This document shows, piece after piece, positions 27,439 through 36,726 of a DNA stretch of 64,000 nucleotides. The translations under genes were made by a program, and so were the position numbers. The stretch spans positions 434,001-498,000 of the forward strand of contig NZ_FXWJ01000003.1 of the NCBI RefSeq assembly GCF_900177795.1, read 5' to 3'. This DNA comes from Plantibacter elymi (nom. nud.). Its GTDB lineage: Bacteria; Actinomycetota; Actinomycetes; Actinomycetales; Microbacteriaceae. Under the pieces are notes generated by a model. That model was not told the DNA's origin and did no database searches. It worked only from the letters and a program-made list of their open reading frames with translations. Numbering within the stretch: position 1 is the stretch's first letter; every line of letters begins with the position of its first letter.

Positions 27439-28340
27439 ACCTGGAGCAGCTGGAGGCGGTCGTCGCTGTCGTCGACTACGGCTCGTACGCCGCAGCGGCC
27501 GACGTCCTCCGGATCTCGCAGCCCTCGCTCACGAGACGCATCCAACGCTGCGAGACCGACCTCGGGCTCGCGCTCTTCACCCGGGTCGGTCGGCGCATGC
27601 AGGTCACCGACGCCGGCCGGTCCGTGCTCGGCCCGGCGAGGCGGATGCTGCAGGAGGCGAACGGGCTCCGCGCACTCGCCGACGCCCAGCAGGCGCTCAC
27701 CGCCGGCACGCTCCGGATCGGCGCGCTCCCCTCGCTCGTCGCGACCCACGTCCCGGAGCTCGTCGCCCGGTTCCACGCCGCGCACCCCGACGTCCGCATC
27801 GAGGTCGCGGGCGCCGTCGACTCCGCCGAACTGCTCGAAGCCGTCGACCTCGGGCGCATCGACCTCGGTGTGGCCGACGTGGCCACTGCCGGCCCCGGTG
27901 TCGAGGTGCGGCTTCTGGAGGAACAGCGGTTCGCGGTCGTCCTCCCCGGCCTCAGGACCGTCGCCGAGCGCGAGGCCGAGCACACGCCGCCGACCATCAC
28001 CGGCGACGAGCTGGCTGCACACACCCTGGTGACCCTTCCGCGCGGGACGTCGATGCGCGCCGTGACCGACGAGGCCTATGCCCGCTTCGGCGTGCAGCCA
28101 CCGCGGGTGATCGTGACCACCCAGCGCGACGCGCTCACGCGGTTCGCGACCGCCGGTGTCGGGCTGACCGTGGTCCCCGAGCGGCTCGCCGACTGGGCTG
28201 CGGCGAACGGCGCCCGGGTCCGCCGGTTCCCGACACCGGTCACGAGGGGCATCGGCCTGCTCGTGCGGCACGACAGCCTCGGGACCCCCGCCGCGAGTGC
28301 CTTCCTCCGCTTGGCGGAGCGGGTCCCATCCGGGGAATGA
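27435..28340 (+). CDS. LysR-family transcriptional regulator
   Basis: A 301-residue DNA-binding regulator. Residues 1-60 form the LysR winged helix (NLEQLEAVVAVVDYGSYAAAADVLRISQ, PSLTRRIQRCETDLG, TRVGRRMQVTDAG). The rest is the two-lobed effector domain, with GTLRIGALPSLVA at its start and a GVGLTVVPE turn near the end. It resembles the CynR/CbbR branch that senses small acids. No metabolic gene is divergent from it: the upstream neighbour is the GH114 lipoprotein on the same strand, so the target is unclear. Convergent with the LCP gene. Confidence 0.92.
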   Translation: MNLEQLEAVVAVVDYGSYAAAADVLRISQPSLTRRIQRCETDLGLALFTRVGRRMQVTDAGRSVLGPARRMLQEANGLRALADAQQALTAGTLRIGALPSLVATHVPELVARFHAAHPDVRIEVAGAVDSAELLEAVDLGRIDLGVADVATAGPGVEVRLLEEQRFAVVLPGLRTVAEREAEHTPPTITGDELAAHTLVTLPRGTSMRAVTDEAYARFGVQPPRVIVTTQRDALTRFATAGVGLTVVPERLADWAAANGARVRRFPTPVTRGIGLLVRHDSLGTPAASAFLRLAERVPSGE

Positions 28341-28352
28341 CGACGCCCCGCG

Positions 28353-29807
28353 TCAGCCGCAGAGGTCCGCGGCGGCGTTGCGGGACTCGACCTCGACGGG
28401 CGCGGGCGCGGCAGGCGGGGTCAGTGAGGCGAAGTCGTCGCCGATGACGAGCACGACGTCCTCCTCGTCCGGCCCCGGTTCGCCGCTCACGACGACCGTG
28501 ATCCCCAACTCCTGGGCGAGGGAGGCGGCCGTCGCCCGGGCCGCGTCCGAGTCGCGCGCGAGCAGGACCGTGACCGGCGTGTCCGTCTCCGCGTCGCCGA
28601 TCGACGCGACGGCGTAGCCGAGGGCGGTCAGTCGGTCGGCCGTCGCCGTCGCGATCCCGTTCGTCTGCGAGCCGTTGAGGACGCTGACCGCCTCGACCCG
28701 CACCGGTTCGACCGGCGTGACCGGCTCGGCGGGGGACGCGTCAGCGGTTCCCGCGATCGGCACCGGGACATCGGTGGCGAGGCTCGAGAAGACGATCGCG
28801 GCGTCATCGCTCGGGACGACCCGGTTCGCGTCCGACGGCGCCTCGGTCCACGGCATCGTCAGGAAGGTGATGGCCGACGCCGGCACCTGCGAGACCCGGT
28901 GCGCCAGCGAGGTCAGGCTCGCGAGGTCGCCGAGCCCGGTGTCGACGGTGAGCGAGGAGGTGACCGCGTCCAGGAAGCGGATGAGGCGGTCCGGCCGGGT
29001 GAGCACCTCGGCACTCAGCGCCCGCTGCACGATCGCGGACATCACCATCTGCTGGTTGCCGAGGCGCGAGATGTCGCTGCCATCACCCACCGCGTGCCGG
29101 GTGCGGGCGAGCGCGAGCGCCTGCGTCCCGTCGATGACCTGCGCTCCGGCGGGCAGCGCGAGGTTGGAGTAGGGGTCTTCCATGTCCGCCGGCAGACACA
29201 CCGCCAGCCCGTCCATCCCATTGACGATCGCCTGGAAGCCGCTGAAGTCGAGCTCGACGAAATGGTCGATCGGCACACCGGTCATCGCCTGGACCGCGGC
29301 GACCGAGCAGGCGGCCCCGGAGTTCAACGCCGCGTTCACCATGCCGTAGTCGTCGGGCGTCCCCCGCCCGGTGTCCGTGCACATCGACAGGTCGGTCAGC
29401 GTGTCACGCGGGATCTGCATCGCGTCGATCCGGGTGTTGCCCTCGGACACGTGCACGAGCACCATCGCGTCGCTGCGCTTGGTGCCGGTGTCCTCGCCGT
29501 AGTCGCCGACTGCGAGGTCACGGCTGTCGGAGCCGAGGAGGAGGACGTTGATCGCCGGGTCCGGTGCGCCCGGCTGCGCGGGCTCGGTCGAACGCCCGGT
29601 CGGGGCGGCGATGGCCTCGGAGCTGAGGTTGCCCTGCAGGCGCAGCGCGAGCGCACCGACACCCCCGAGGAGCGCGAGCACGAGGCCGCCTGCGATGCCG
29701 ACGATGAGGCGCCGACGGCGGACCCGCGCGCTCACCCCACCGCCGTGACGGCGAGCGTGAGCGGCACGTGGACGGACGGGTGCCTCGGGGAGATCGGGTC
29801 TGCGCAT
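28353..29807 (-). CDS. LytR-CpsA-Psr (LCP) family cell-wall glycopolymer ligase
   Basis: Membrane-anchored enzyme that transfers glycopolymers (teichoic-acid-like or arabinogalactan-like chains) from a lipid carrier to peptidoglycan. A basic N-terminus is followed by one helix (about residues 34-56). The extracellular LCP domain has the signature INVLLLGSDSRD, the Arg-rich catalytic stretch SDAMVLVHV...IPRDTL and LARTRHAVGDGSDISRLGNQ. A C-terminal LytR_C domain (VLNGSQTNGIATATADRLTALGY) is present. At 484 residues this is a complete two-domain member. Confidence 0.93.
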   Translation of the reverse strand: MRRPDLPEAPVRPRAAHARRHGGGVSARVRRRRLIVGIAGGLVLALLGGVGALALRLQGNLSSEAIAAPTGRSTEPAQPGAPDPAINVLLLGSDSRDLAVGDYGEDTGTKRSDAMVLVHVSEGNTRIDAMQIPRDTLTDLSMCTDTGRGTPDDYGMVNAALNSGAACSVAAVQAMTGVPIDHFVELDFSGFQAIVNGMDGLAVCLPADMEDPYSNLALPAGAQVIDGTQALALARTRHAVGDGSDISRLGNQQMVMSAIVQRALSAEVLTRPDRLIRFLDAVTSSLTVDTGLGDLASLTSLAHRVSQVPASAITFLTMPWTEAPSDANRVVPSDDAAIVFSSLATDVPVPIAGTADASPAEPVTPVEPVRVEAVSVLNGSQTNGIATATADRLTALGYAVASIGDAETDTPVTVLLARDSDAARATAASLAQELGITVVVSGEPGPDEEDVVLVIGDDFASLTPPAAPAPVEVESRNAAADLCG

Positions 29808-29889
29808 CGTCCCAGTGCACCAAGCGTCGAAGCGGCGGACAAGCAGCCTGCCCGGTGCGACTCATACGCGGCGCGCATGCGTCGGAGGA

Positions 29890-31047
29890 TCAGCTCACGG
29901 CCGACGCGACCTCCGAGCCACGCAGCCCGGGCACCGCACGCTTACCGAACTGGCCGATGACGACCAGGATGAGCGTCGTCGCTGCGAGGAGGATCCAGCC
30001 CGGCCAGCCGAGCAGGGTGCCGAACACACTGCCGGTGTCCTGCATCGACGTCGGGCTGGCGAACAGCAGCAGTGCCCCGACGGCGGCGTTCACCGCGCCG
30101 TGGGCGATCACCGCCGGCCAGACCGAGGCGGAGCGGAGACGCAACCAGCCGATGAGGACGCCGAGCAGCATGCACCAGCCCACCATCAGGAGCAGGCCGA
30201 GGACGTCGGTCCGCTGGTAGTTGTAGCCGAGGAGGATGAGCGGTGCGTGCCACACGCCCCAGATCGCCCCGGACAGCAGGAGGGCGGGCCAGGTGCCGAG
30301 CGGGAGGAGGTTCGGCAGCAACCAGCCGCGCCAGCCGAGCTCCTCACCGAACGCGGACAGCGACGCGACCAGCACGCCGAGCGGCAGGGCGAGGAGCTGG
30401 ACCAGGGCGAGGGTGGTGAGCTCGTCCCGCCCGAGCTCACCGGCGCCCGAGGCGGTCATGATGGCCGCGAGACCGGACAGGCCGACCAGGTCGAGCTCGA
30501 TGAGCCCCATGGCCTGCCCGAGCAGCATGGAGCAGAACGCGAGGACGGGGAACCCGACGAGCGCCGCCGCGCACAGCCCGAGGGTCCGGCCGAGCGGACG
30601 CAGGGGCGCGAGTCCGAGCAGCCGCGGGATACTCCTCGGGCGGGCGACGAACAGCACCACGACGAGCGCAGCGATGGTCGGGGTGTACATCATGCCGAGG
30701 GCGATGAGCTGGAACCAGGGGTTCGCGAGTCCCTCACCCGACAGCCACAGCGGTGCGGCGACGAGCCAGGCGAGGCCGACGGCGAGCACGGTGAAGACCG
30801 TCACGGCGACCCACGGGACCCTGGTCGGCAGGATCGGGGCCAGCTCACGGTTCCGCCGACGCTGGCGATCCGCCGCGGACTCCGGCTGCTGGGCGAGCAC
30901 GGCCCGCCCGGCGGCACCGATCACCGGGCCCGCGGCCGGTCCAGGTGCCGGCGATCCGTCGGCGACCGGCGTCAGGATCGGCCCTGGCGCGGGCTGTCCG
31001 ATCGGCGCCCAGCCGCCCTCGGTCGGTGTGTCGTCCGGTCGCTGCAT
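29890..31047 (-). CDS. CPBP-family intramembrane metalloprotease
   Basis: Polytopic membrane protein of 385 residues with the three CPBP (Abi/CAAX protease) motifs: the Glu-Glu pair in FGEELGWRGWLLP, the His of HAPLILLGYNY and the HGAVNA motif. These form the metal site of type II CAAX-prenyl-protease-like enzymes. A Pro/Gly-rich cytoplasmic tail of about 75 residues precedes the first helix, longer than in most members. Substrates are unknown; bacterial homologues have been linked to bacteriocin self-immunity and to membrane protein processing. It is separated by 82 bp from the LCP gene on the same strand. Confidence 0.9.
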   Translation of the reverse strand: MQRPDDTPTEGGWAPIGQPAPGPILTPVADGSPAPGPAAGPVIGAAGRAVLAQQPESAADRQRRRNRELAPILPTRVPWVAVTVFTVLAVGLAWLVAAPLWLSGEGLANPWFQLIALGMMYTPTIAALVVVLFVARPRSIPRLLGLAPLRPLGRTLGLCAAALVGFPVLAFCSMLLGQAMGLIELDLVGLSGLAAIMTASGAGELGRDELTTLALVQLLALPLGVLVASLSAFGEELGWRGWLLPNLLPLGTWPALLLSGAIWGVWHAPLILLGYNYQRTDVLGLLLMVGWCMLLGVLIGWLRLRSASVWPAVIAHGAVNAAVGALLLFASPTSMQDTGSVFGTLLGWPGWILLAATTLILVVIGQFGKRAVPGLRGSEVASAVS

Positions 31048-31121
31048 GTCATCCCCCGTGGTCGCGAACAGCTTCCTACGCTACGGAGCGACGGCGCGGG
31101 GCGCATCCGCCGCCCGGGGGA

Positions 31122-32111
31122 TCACGCGGTGAGGCGGCAGCCGCAGGACTCCCGCAGGAGGAGACCGACGGGGACGACGGTGCTGCGCTCGTGCTCGCCG
31201 TCCGCGTCACCGAAACGGGCGAGCGCCCGGGTGGCGGCCAAGCGGCCCAGTCGTGCCGGGTCCTGTTCGATCACGCTGACCGCCGGATCGAGCTGGTCGG
31301 CCATCGGGAAGTCACCGAAGCCCAGCGAGGCGATCCCCCGTGAGCGCAGCGCGGGGACGAGCGCCATCGTCACACGCGCGTTCGCCGAGAACAGGGCCGT
31401 CGGCGGGGAGGCGAGGGCGAGGAGACCGTCGACCACGGCGGCGGCCGGTTCGCGGTCCGTCGCGTCGAGGCTGACGAGGGCGTCGTCGAGGTCGATCCCG
31501 CTCTCGGCGAGCGCCGAACGGTACCCCTCGAGCCGGCGACGGGTGCTCGGCGGGTGTGCCGAGTCGGCGACGAAGGCGACCCGGGTGTGCCCGTGCTCGA
31601 GCAGGTGCCTCGTCGCGAGGTAGGCGCCGCGGTGGTCGTCCTCGACGAAACTGTCGGCGTCGAGCCCACCAGGGGCGCGGTCGACGAACACGATGGGTGT
31701 GTGCTCGGCCCACGGCGCGAGCCACGACTGGTCCTCCGCGACGGGCGCGAGGACGAGCCCCATGAGCTGCGAGCGGAGCAGGGAGTCGAGCACGGCACGC
31801 TCGCGCGCCGGGTCGTCGCCGATGCTCGTGACGAGGGTGGTGATGCCCGAGACCGAGCAGACCTCCTCGACGACGCGGACGACCGCGGCGAAGAAGGGGT
31901 CGACGACGTCCGGGACCGCGACGCCCACGGAGGAGGACCGCCCGGCACGGAAGGTGCGCGCCAGGACGTTCGGGACGTAGTTCAGTTCCCGCATGGCCGA
32001 TTCGACCCGCGACCGCGTCTCCGGAAGCACGTGCGGGTCGTCGTTGAACACGCGGGAGACCGTCTTCGAGCTCACCCCGGCGAGGGACGCCACGTCCTGC
32101 ATCGTGGCCAT
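31122..32111 (-). CDS. LacI-family repressor A
   Basis: Sugar-responsive repressor, 329 residues. The N-terminal helix-turn-helix is MQDVASLAGVSSKTVSRVFN with hinge residues YVPNVLARTFRAG, followed by the periplasmic-binding-like effector domain (GLVLAPV, FVDRAPGG, GHTRVAFV). Its recognition segment KTVSRVFNDDPHV is identical to that of repressor C (58657-59640), so both probably read the same operator. It is the last gene of kinase-aldolase-lacI, whose promoter carries the two ATGTCATCGATG-type operators at 34670-34719, implying autoregulation. Confidence 0.93.
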   Translation of the reverse strand: MATMQDVASLAGVSSKTVSRVFNDDPHVLPETRSRVESAMRELNYVPNVLARTFRAGRSSSVGVAVPDVVDPFFAAVVRVVEEVCSVSGITTLVTSIGDDPARERAVLDSLLRSQLMGLVLAPVAEDQSWLAPWAEHTPIVFVDRAPGGLDADSFVEDDHRGAYLATRHLLEHGHTRVAFVADSAHPPSTRRRLEGYRSALAESGIDLDDALVSLDATDREPAAAVVDGLLALASPPTALFSANARVTMALVPALRSRGIASLGFGDFPMADQLDPAVSVIEQDPARLGRLAATRALARFGDADGEHERSTVVPVGLLLRESCGCRLTA

Positions 32112-32198
32112 GGCTGCTCCTCGGGTGGTTCCACCTGTGTGGCGTGGTCGGATCGGGCTGGTTCGCGGGCGGCGACCGAGGACGCCGCCCGCGATCCG

Positions 32199-33119
32199 TC
32201 AGCGACCGGCGAGCGCGGTCTCGATGACCTGCTCGAGCTCACGGAGGCGAGGCAATGCTCGGTTCGTGAGCAGTTCCTCACGCTTCGCCGACGAGATCGA
32301 AAGGCTATCCTTCCACAGCGAACGACCGGCCATCGCGCCGCCGGCACCGTTCTCGACCGCGGTGCGGACCTGGCCGACGAAGGTCTCGTGGTCGACGCCG
32401 GCGGACAGCACGGCCCACGGCACACCGGCGGCGGCCTCGGTCACGGCTGCGGCGGCCTCGGCGGAGCCCGGGTATTGGAGCTTCAGCACCTTGGAACCGG
32501 CGGCGACGGAGATCTCCGCGGCGCCGCGCACGAGCTCGGGGAAGATCTCGGCGTAGGCCTCGTCGCTCTCGCCGTCGAGCTGGTAGACGAGGATCTCGAC
32601 GATGAGCAGCACGCCCTCGGCGGTGCACTCCTCCACGAGGCGGGCGATCTCGTTGATGACGACCTGCTCGGCCTCGCGCTGGTCGGAGCGCAGGTAGAAG
32701 AGCATCTTGGCGGCGTCGCCACCGAGTTCGCGGACCCGGCGGGCGTCCATGCCGGGGACGTACTTCGTCCGGCGCAGACCGTTCTCGGTGTCGAAGCCCG
32801 AGGAGTCCATGCCGACGACGAGACCGGTCGTGCGGGAGAGGGTGCGCTCGTCGACGACGAGCGGGAGGGCGACCTCCGGGTCGAGGAGGATGGCCGGTGC
32901 GTGGTTGCCGAGGAACCGGACGAGGTCGCTCTTGGCCTCGGCGAGTTCGTCACGGCTGATGCCGGCCGCGCCGTTCGGGGCGTCGGTCATGACGGCCTTC
33001 ATGCCGTTGCGCTGGTCGCCGGCGACGATGAGCATGCCGCCGCCCGGGGTGCTGATCGTGGCCATGGCGCGGCGTTCGAGCGTCGTCAGCTCGTTGGTCC
33101 TGGTGGCTACTGCGTTCAT
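32199..33119 (-). CDS. LacD-like class I aldolase
   Basis: A 306-residue TIM-barrel aldolase of the tagatose-1,6-bisphosphate aldolase/YihT (sulfofructose-phosphate aldolase) group. Family features include MLIVAGDQRNGMKAV at the start, the Schiff-base Lys in GSKVLKLQYPG, and GVDHETFVGQVRTAVENGAGG with MAGRSLWKD as the C-terminal phosphate loop. The natural ketose phosphate cannot be read from the sequence. Start ATG 33119 has AAGGAG upstream; the frame stays open far beyond it. It lies between an FGGY kinase and repressor A, so it likely cleaves the kinase product or a derivative. Confidence 0.88.
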   Translation of the reverse strand: MNAVATRTNELTTLERRAMATISTPGGGMLIVAGDQRNGMKAVMTDAPNGAAGISRDELAEAKSDLVRFLGNHAPAILLDPEVALPLVVDERTLSRTTGLVVGMDSSGFDTENGLRRTKYVPGMDARRVRELGGDAAKMLFYLRSDQREAEQVVINEIARLVEECTAEGVLLIVEILVYQLDGESDEAYAEIFPELVRGAAEISVAAGSKVLKLQYPGSAEAAAAVTEAAAGVPWAVLSAGVDHETFVGQVRTAVENGAGGAMAGRSLWKDSLSISSAKREELLTNRALPRLRELEQVIETALAGR

Positions 33120-33207
33120 GAGGTGCTCCTTGTGCTTCGGATGGGGTCTGAACCCGGCAGCGGTCGCGCCGGGGAGGATCGGTCTGGGTCGTCGGGTGGT
33201 CGGTCGG

Positions 33208-34617
33208 TCAGGGGTTCGATCGGGAGATGGCTGGTTCGAGGAGGGCCCCGGCGAAGACGGCTGCGCCGTACGCGGTGTCCTGGGACCGGTGCGACACCTG
33301 CGCGCCGGGCAGGACGGCCGCTCGGGCGCGTTGCACGGACCGCATGCTGGCCCAGCCGCCGGTGAGCAGCGCCGAGGTGGCCGGGGCGACCTCGCGGTCC
33401 ATCGCTGCGATGAGCACGGCGAGTTCGTCGTTGCCGTGCCGGAGCACCGCTTCGAAGACCTCTGCCGGTCCTGCGCCGTCGGCACGGACCGTGAGCTTGA
33501 GGACGCCGTCGTCGTTCCGGGCGCCCGCGACCGAGACGTCGCCGTCGCCGAGCAGCCCGCCCGCCGGGAGCGCCATGATCTCGTCGTCCAGGCGGTCGCG
33601 CCCTGCGCGGTCGGTCACCCCGACGAGCTGGAGGGTACGACGCATGAGCAGGCCGGTCTTGACGCCGGCGACGAGCACCCAGGTACCCGGCACGACGTGA
33701 CGGACGCAGTTGATGAAGACCTCGGCGAGCCGTTCCCGGGCGGCGAACGGGAGTGGTTCGTCGAGGCGTCGCAGCAGGACCTCGGCCGTGCCCATCGACA
33801 CGTGGTACCGCTCGGCGGGGAACGAGCCGGTGGAGACGGCCGACACGAGGTGGTCGTGGCCGGCGACGGTCAGAGCCGCACCGGAGAAGACCGGCGGCAC
33901 CCACGGACTGTTCGCGGCGCCGAGCGGGGCACCGGCGTCGGTGAACGGTGGGAGGAACGACGCGTCCACACCGAGGTGGTCGAGCAGTTCGGGCCACGGC
34001 CTCCCCGTGTCCTGATCGAGCAGGCCGGTGCGCGACGAGAGCGAGTACTCGGCTGCCTCCTCGCCGCCGAGGGCCGAGACGAGGTACTCCGGCAGGTTGA
34101 GCCAGCGTGTTCCGGCGAGCTCGAGTCCGGCGTCACGGAGGTGGAGGAGCTTGATGACCGAGACCTGCACGCCGAGCGGCAGGCCGGTCCGACCGGCGAA
34201 CTGTTCCGCGATCGCGGCCGGGAGGGCCGCGAGCTGTTCGGCGCCGCGCGGATCGAACCAGGCGATCGCAGGCGCGACGGGCCGGCCGACGGCGTCGAGG
34301 ACGATCCCGGACTCCCCCATGCCGGAGACGGCGAGCGCCCGGACCCGCGCGGCCGGCCCGAACCGGTCGACGAGTTCCGCACCGACGTGGTCGAGGAGCT
34401 CCCGAACGGTGGCGATGAGGGACGCCGCCTCCATCACGGTCGTGCCGCCCGGACCGGCGAGCCACGGGGTGGGCAGCTGGTGGATGAGGACCTCGGCACC
34501 GTCGGCGTCGGTCACGAGGATCTTGACGCCGGTGCTGCCGAGGTCGAGGCCGGCGACGAGTCGATCCGAGGCCACGGAGGTGACGGCGGTCGAGTCGAGG
34601 TTCGCAGCAGGGTGCAC
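33208..34617 (-). CDS. FGGY-family carbohydrate kinase
   Basis: A 469-residue sugar or polyol kinase. The N-terminal phosphate loop is AGLDLGSTGVKILVTDADG, the substrate-facing loop is LAVSGMGESGIVLD with AIAWFDPRG, and the C-terminal domain has the ADENOSINE-type motif ALLTGGWASM. The exact substrate is unknown. The start is a GTG (34617) with a weak GGA upstream; no better start keeps the phosphate loop. It is the first gene of the operon with the LacD-like aldolase and repressor A. A repressor bound at the operator pair 53 bp upstream should block it. Confidence 0.88.
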   Translation of the reverse strand: MHPAANLDSTAVTSVASDRLVAGLDLGSTGVKILVTDADGAEVLIHQLPTPWLAGPGGTTVMEAASLIATVRELLDHVGAELVDRFGPAARVRALAVSGMGESGIVLDAVGRPVAPAIAWFDPRGAEQLAALPAAIAEQFAGRTGLPLGVQVSVIKLLHLRDAGLELAGTRWLNLPEYLVSALGGEEAAEYSLSSRTGLLDQDTGRPWPELLDHLGVDASFLPPFTDAGAPLGAANSPWVPPVFSGAALTVAGHDHLVSAVSTGSFPAERYHVSMGTAEVLLRRLDEPLPFAARERLAEVFINCVRHVVPGTWVLVAGVKTGLLMRRTLQLVGVTDRAGRDRLDDEIMALPAGGLLGDGDVSVAGARNDDGVLKLTVRADGAGPAEVFEAVLRHGNDELAVLIAAMDREVAPATSALLTGGWASMRSVQRARAAVLPGAQVSHRSQDTAYGAAVFAGALLEPAISRSNP

Positions 34618-34669
34618 GGCGGTGTCCGTTCAGGTTCCGACGTCCGTGTCGGCTTCCGACGATGACTCC

Positions 34670-34719
34670 ATGTCATCGATGTCATGGCGAGCATACCTCG
34701 TTCATGTCATCGATGACAT
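34670..34719. promoter_or_regulatory. Tandem LacI operators of the kinase-aldolase-lacI operon
   Basis: ATGTCATCGATGTCAT (34670-34685) and the perfect palindrome ATGTCATCGATGACAT (34704-34719) have centres 34 bp apart, about three helical turns. A TATGCT -10 candidate for the minus-strand operon lies between them. The same arrangement recurs at 57764-57813. Repressors A and C are the obvious binders. Confidence 0.75.
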
Positions 34720-34776
34720 ACCCCAGCGTGAATTCTTCGGAAACCGGGAACCGGATGGTGGCGGAGGCCGGTGGGC

Positions 34777-35832
34777 TCAGTCGCCGAAGTCGTCCACCGC
34801 CGGCTCGAACACGATCTCGAGATCGACCTCGAACGACTCCCCGGGCTCCACGATCCGGCCGACCTTCCCGCGATCCGGACCGGCGGCGTGACTCGGCCAA
34901 CAGGTGCCGGGTTCGATGCCGAGGGCGTACGACCCCGCGGCTGTGCTCCGCCACACCGTGAGGAACGGCAACTGCTCCGGTCGGAACCGGACCGTGACCG
35001 TTCCAGCCTCGCCCGACAGGGTCGCGATGGACCAGCCGTCGGGCCCGGCGACCGCGTCGAGGGCGTCGACTTTCTCGTCGGCGGCCGGTTCGGGCTCACC
35101 GATCACCCGCCGCCAACCACCGTCGTCTTGGGGTTCGGACCGTGCCCCGCCGGGATCGTCGGCCTCGGCCGCCACGATGGCACCGCCGTGCAACACCGGC
35201 CAGCCGAGGTTGACGTGGTAGAGCAGGCGCACCGGCTCCGCGACGAACCCCTCGTTCCGGACGACGTCGTGCAGGCGGATCCGTGCGACGCCGACCTCGG
35301 CTCGGATGCTGCGGGTCACCGTGAGGTTCTGCTGGAAGACGGCGCCCTCGCGGAGTAGACCGTCGACGAGGAGCTCGTACCGGCCCGCCGCGGTCCATCG
35401 CCCCTCGCGGCGGGTGAGCGTCGCCGGGATGCGATGCGCCCGACCGTGCATCCCGCCGTCCGCCTCCGCGGCCACGCCGACGGCGGTGAGCCCGCAGGTG
35501 GTCAGCAGACCGCCCTGCCAGCGGCGGGCCCAGCTCTCGGCCTGCGGAGCGGTCGTCGGCGCGACGAACGACACGACGTCGCCGTTCCAGGAGGCCTCGC
35601 CGAGGTCGAGGAACTGGTCGACCTCGACCGTGACCTCGAGTCCGCCGAGATGGCGCAGTTCGACCTGGCGCCGACCCGTCGACGGCCCGTCGTCGACGCG
35701 GACCGCGCGCGGAGCCCACGCTCGCTCGACGGCACCGGATCGGGCTTCGACGAAGCGTCGACGTCTGGCGCCCCACACGGCGTCGCGGTCGACCTGGTCG
35801 TCAGGCGTCTGTTCGGGCGGCGTCGTCGTCAT
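34777..35832 (-). CDS. DUF4432 family (aldose-1-epimerase-like) protein
   Basis: A 351-residue beta-sandwich protein related to galactose mutarotases. DUF4432 members lie in sugar-catabolic operons and probably interconvert anomers or act on ketose or lyxose-type sugars. Features seen: WQGGLLTTCGLTAVG, a His-rich GGMHGRAHR strand, and LLYHVNLGWPVL, which places His and Asn at the usual catalytic strands. The ATG at 35832 is clear. It is the last gene of the eight-gene operon that starts at 43156. Confidence 0.85.
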   Translation of the reverse strand: MTTTPPEQTPDDQVDRDAVWGARRRRFVEARSGAVERAWAPRAVRVDDGPSTGRRQVELRHLGGLEVTVEVDQFLDLGEASWNGDVVSFVAPTTAPQAESWARRWQGGLLTTCGLTAVGVAAEADGGMHGRAHRIPATLTRREGRWTAAGRYELLVDGLLREGAVFQQNLTVTRSIRAEVGVARIRLHDVVRNEGFVAEPVRLLYHVNLGWPVLHGGAIVAAEADDPGGARSEPQDDGGWRRVIGEPEPAADEKVDALDAVAGPDGWSIATLSGEAGTVTVRFRPEQLPFLTVWRSTAAGSYALGIEPGTCWPSHAAGPDRGKVGRIVEPGESFEVDLEIVFEPAVDDFGD

Positions 35833-35901
35833 GGCGGGTCCTCTGGGCGGGGCGGTCGGGTCGATGTGGTCGGGTCGAACGGTTCGGCGGGTGGGGCCGG
35901 C

Positions 35902-36669
35902 TCAGAGCGCGGTGTAGCCGCCGTCGATCACGAGGCTCTGGCCCGTGAGGTACGAGGAGGCGTCGGAGGCGAGCAACAGGACGAGTCCGTGGAGGTCCTC
36001 CGGCTGCCCCATCCGGCCCGCCGGGATGTCCGCGGTCCACTCGGCGGCGAGGTCGGGGTTCGCCTCGGTGAACTCGCGCGTCATGTCGGAGAGGAAGTAC
36101 CCGGGGGCGATCGCGTTGACCCGGACGCCGGACGGCGCCCACTCGACCGCGAGCGACGACGCGAGGTGACTGACCGCCGCCTTCGACGCGTTGTAGGAGG
36201 CCTGGAACTGCGGCTGGTTCACGATGAACGCCGACATCGACGAGATGAAGACCGCTGAGGCGGGCCGGCCCGCCGCGACGGCACGACGGGCGAAGGACTG
36301 CGCGGCGAAGAAGGTGCCGTCGAGGTTCACGGCGAGCACCTTCCGCCAGGTGTCCGCCGGCACGTCGACACTGTCGCCCCAGATGGTGATGCCCGCCGCG
36401 GTCACGAGCAGCGAGGGTGCACCGAGCTCGGCCTCCGCGGCGGAGAAGGCGGCCTCGACGGCAGTGGCGTCGGTGACGTCGACCGTGTGTGCCGAGGTGC
36501 GGACGCCGTACTCGGACCCCAGCCGTTCGGCCGACTCGTGGACGGTCGGCAGGAGGTCGAGCAACGCCACCTGGACGCCCTGCGCGGCGAGCGCCGTGGC
36601 GATCGAGTAGCCGAGCCCGCGGGCCCCGCCGGTGATGACGGCCGTGCGGCCGTGGAGGTCAGAGAACAT
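35902..36669 (-). CDS. SDR-family NAD(P)-dependent oxidoreductase
   Basis: Classical short-chain dehydrogenase, 255 residues. The cofactor motif is TGGARGLGYS (about residues 13-22), with VTAAGI instead of NNAG. The catalytic Ser lies in FISSMSAF and the Tyr/Lys in YNASK. The C-terminal GRMGQPEDLHGLVLLLASDASSYLTG is typical of ribitol-, glucose- and arabinitol-type dehydrogenases. An Asp in LLDLLPT after the second strand suggests NAD rather than NADP. It probably oxidises a polyol or sugar acid within this operon. Confidence 0.9.
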   Translation of the reverse strand: MFSDLHGRTAVITGGARGLGYSIATALAAQGVQVALLDLLPTVHESAERLGSEYGVRTSAHTVDVTDATAVEAAFSAAEAELGAPSLLVTAAGITIWGDSVDVPADTWRKVLAVNLDGTFFAAQSFARRAVAAGRPASAVFISSMSAFIVNQPQFQASYNASKAAVSHLASSLAVEWAPSGVRVNAIAPGYFLSDMTREFTEANPDLAAEWTADIPAGRMGQPEDLHGLVLLLASDASSYLTGQSLVIDGGYTAL

Positions 36670-36726
36670 GTGCGGTCCTTCGATCGGGGCGGGCTGGTGG
36701 AGGTGTCGTCGGGCGACGCGAGTCGC

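Noticed and set aside
32199-33119. Sulfoquinovose (sulfo-EMP) pathway, because the aldolase resembles YihT
   Set aside because: The partner kinase is FGGY-type, not PfkB YihV-like, and no SQ isomerase, sulfolactaldehyde reductase or sulfoquinovosidase gene is near.
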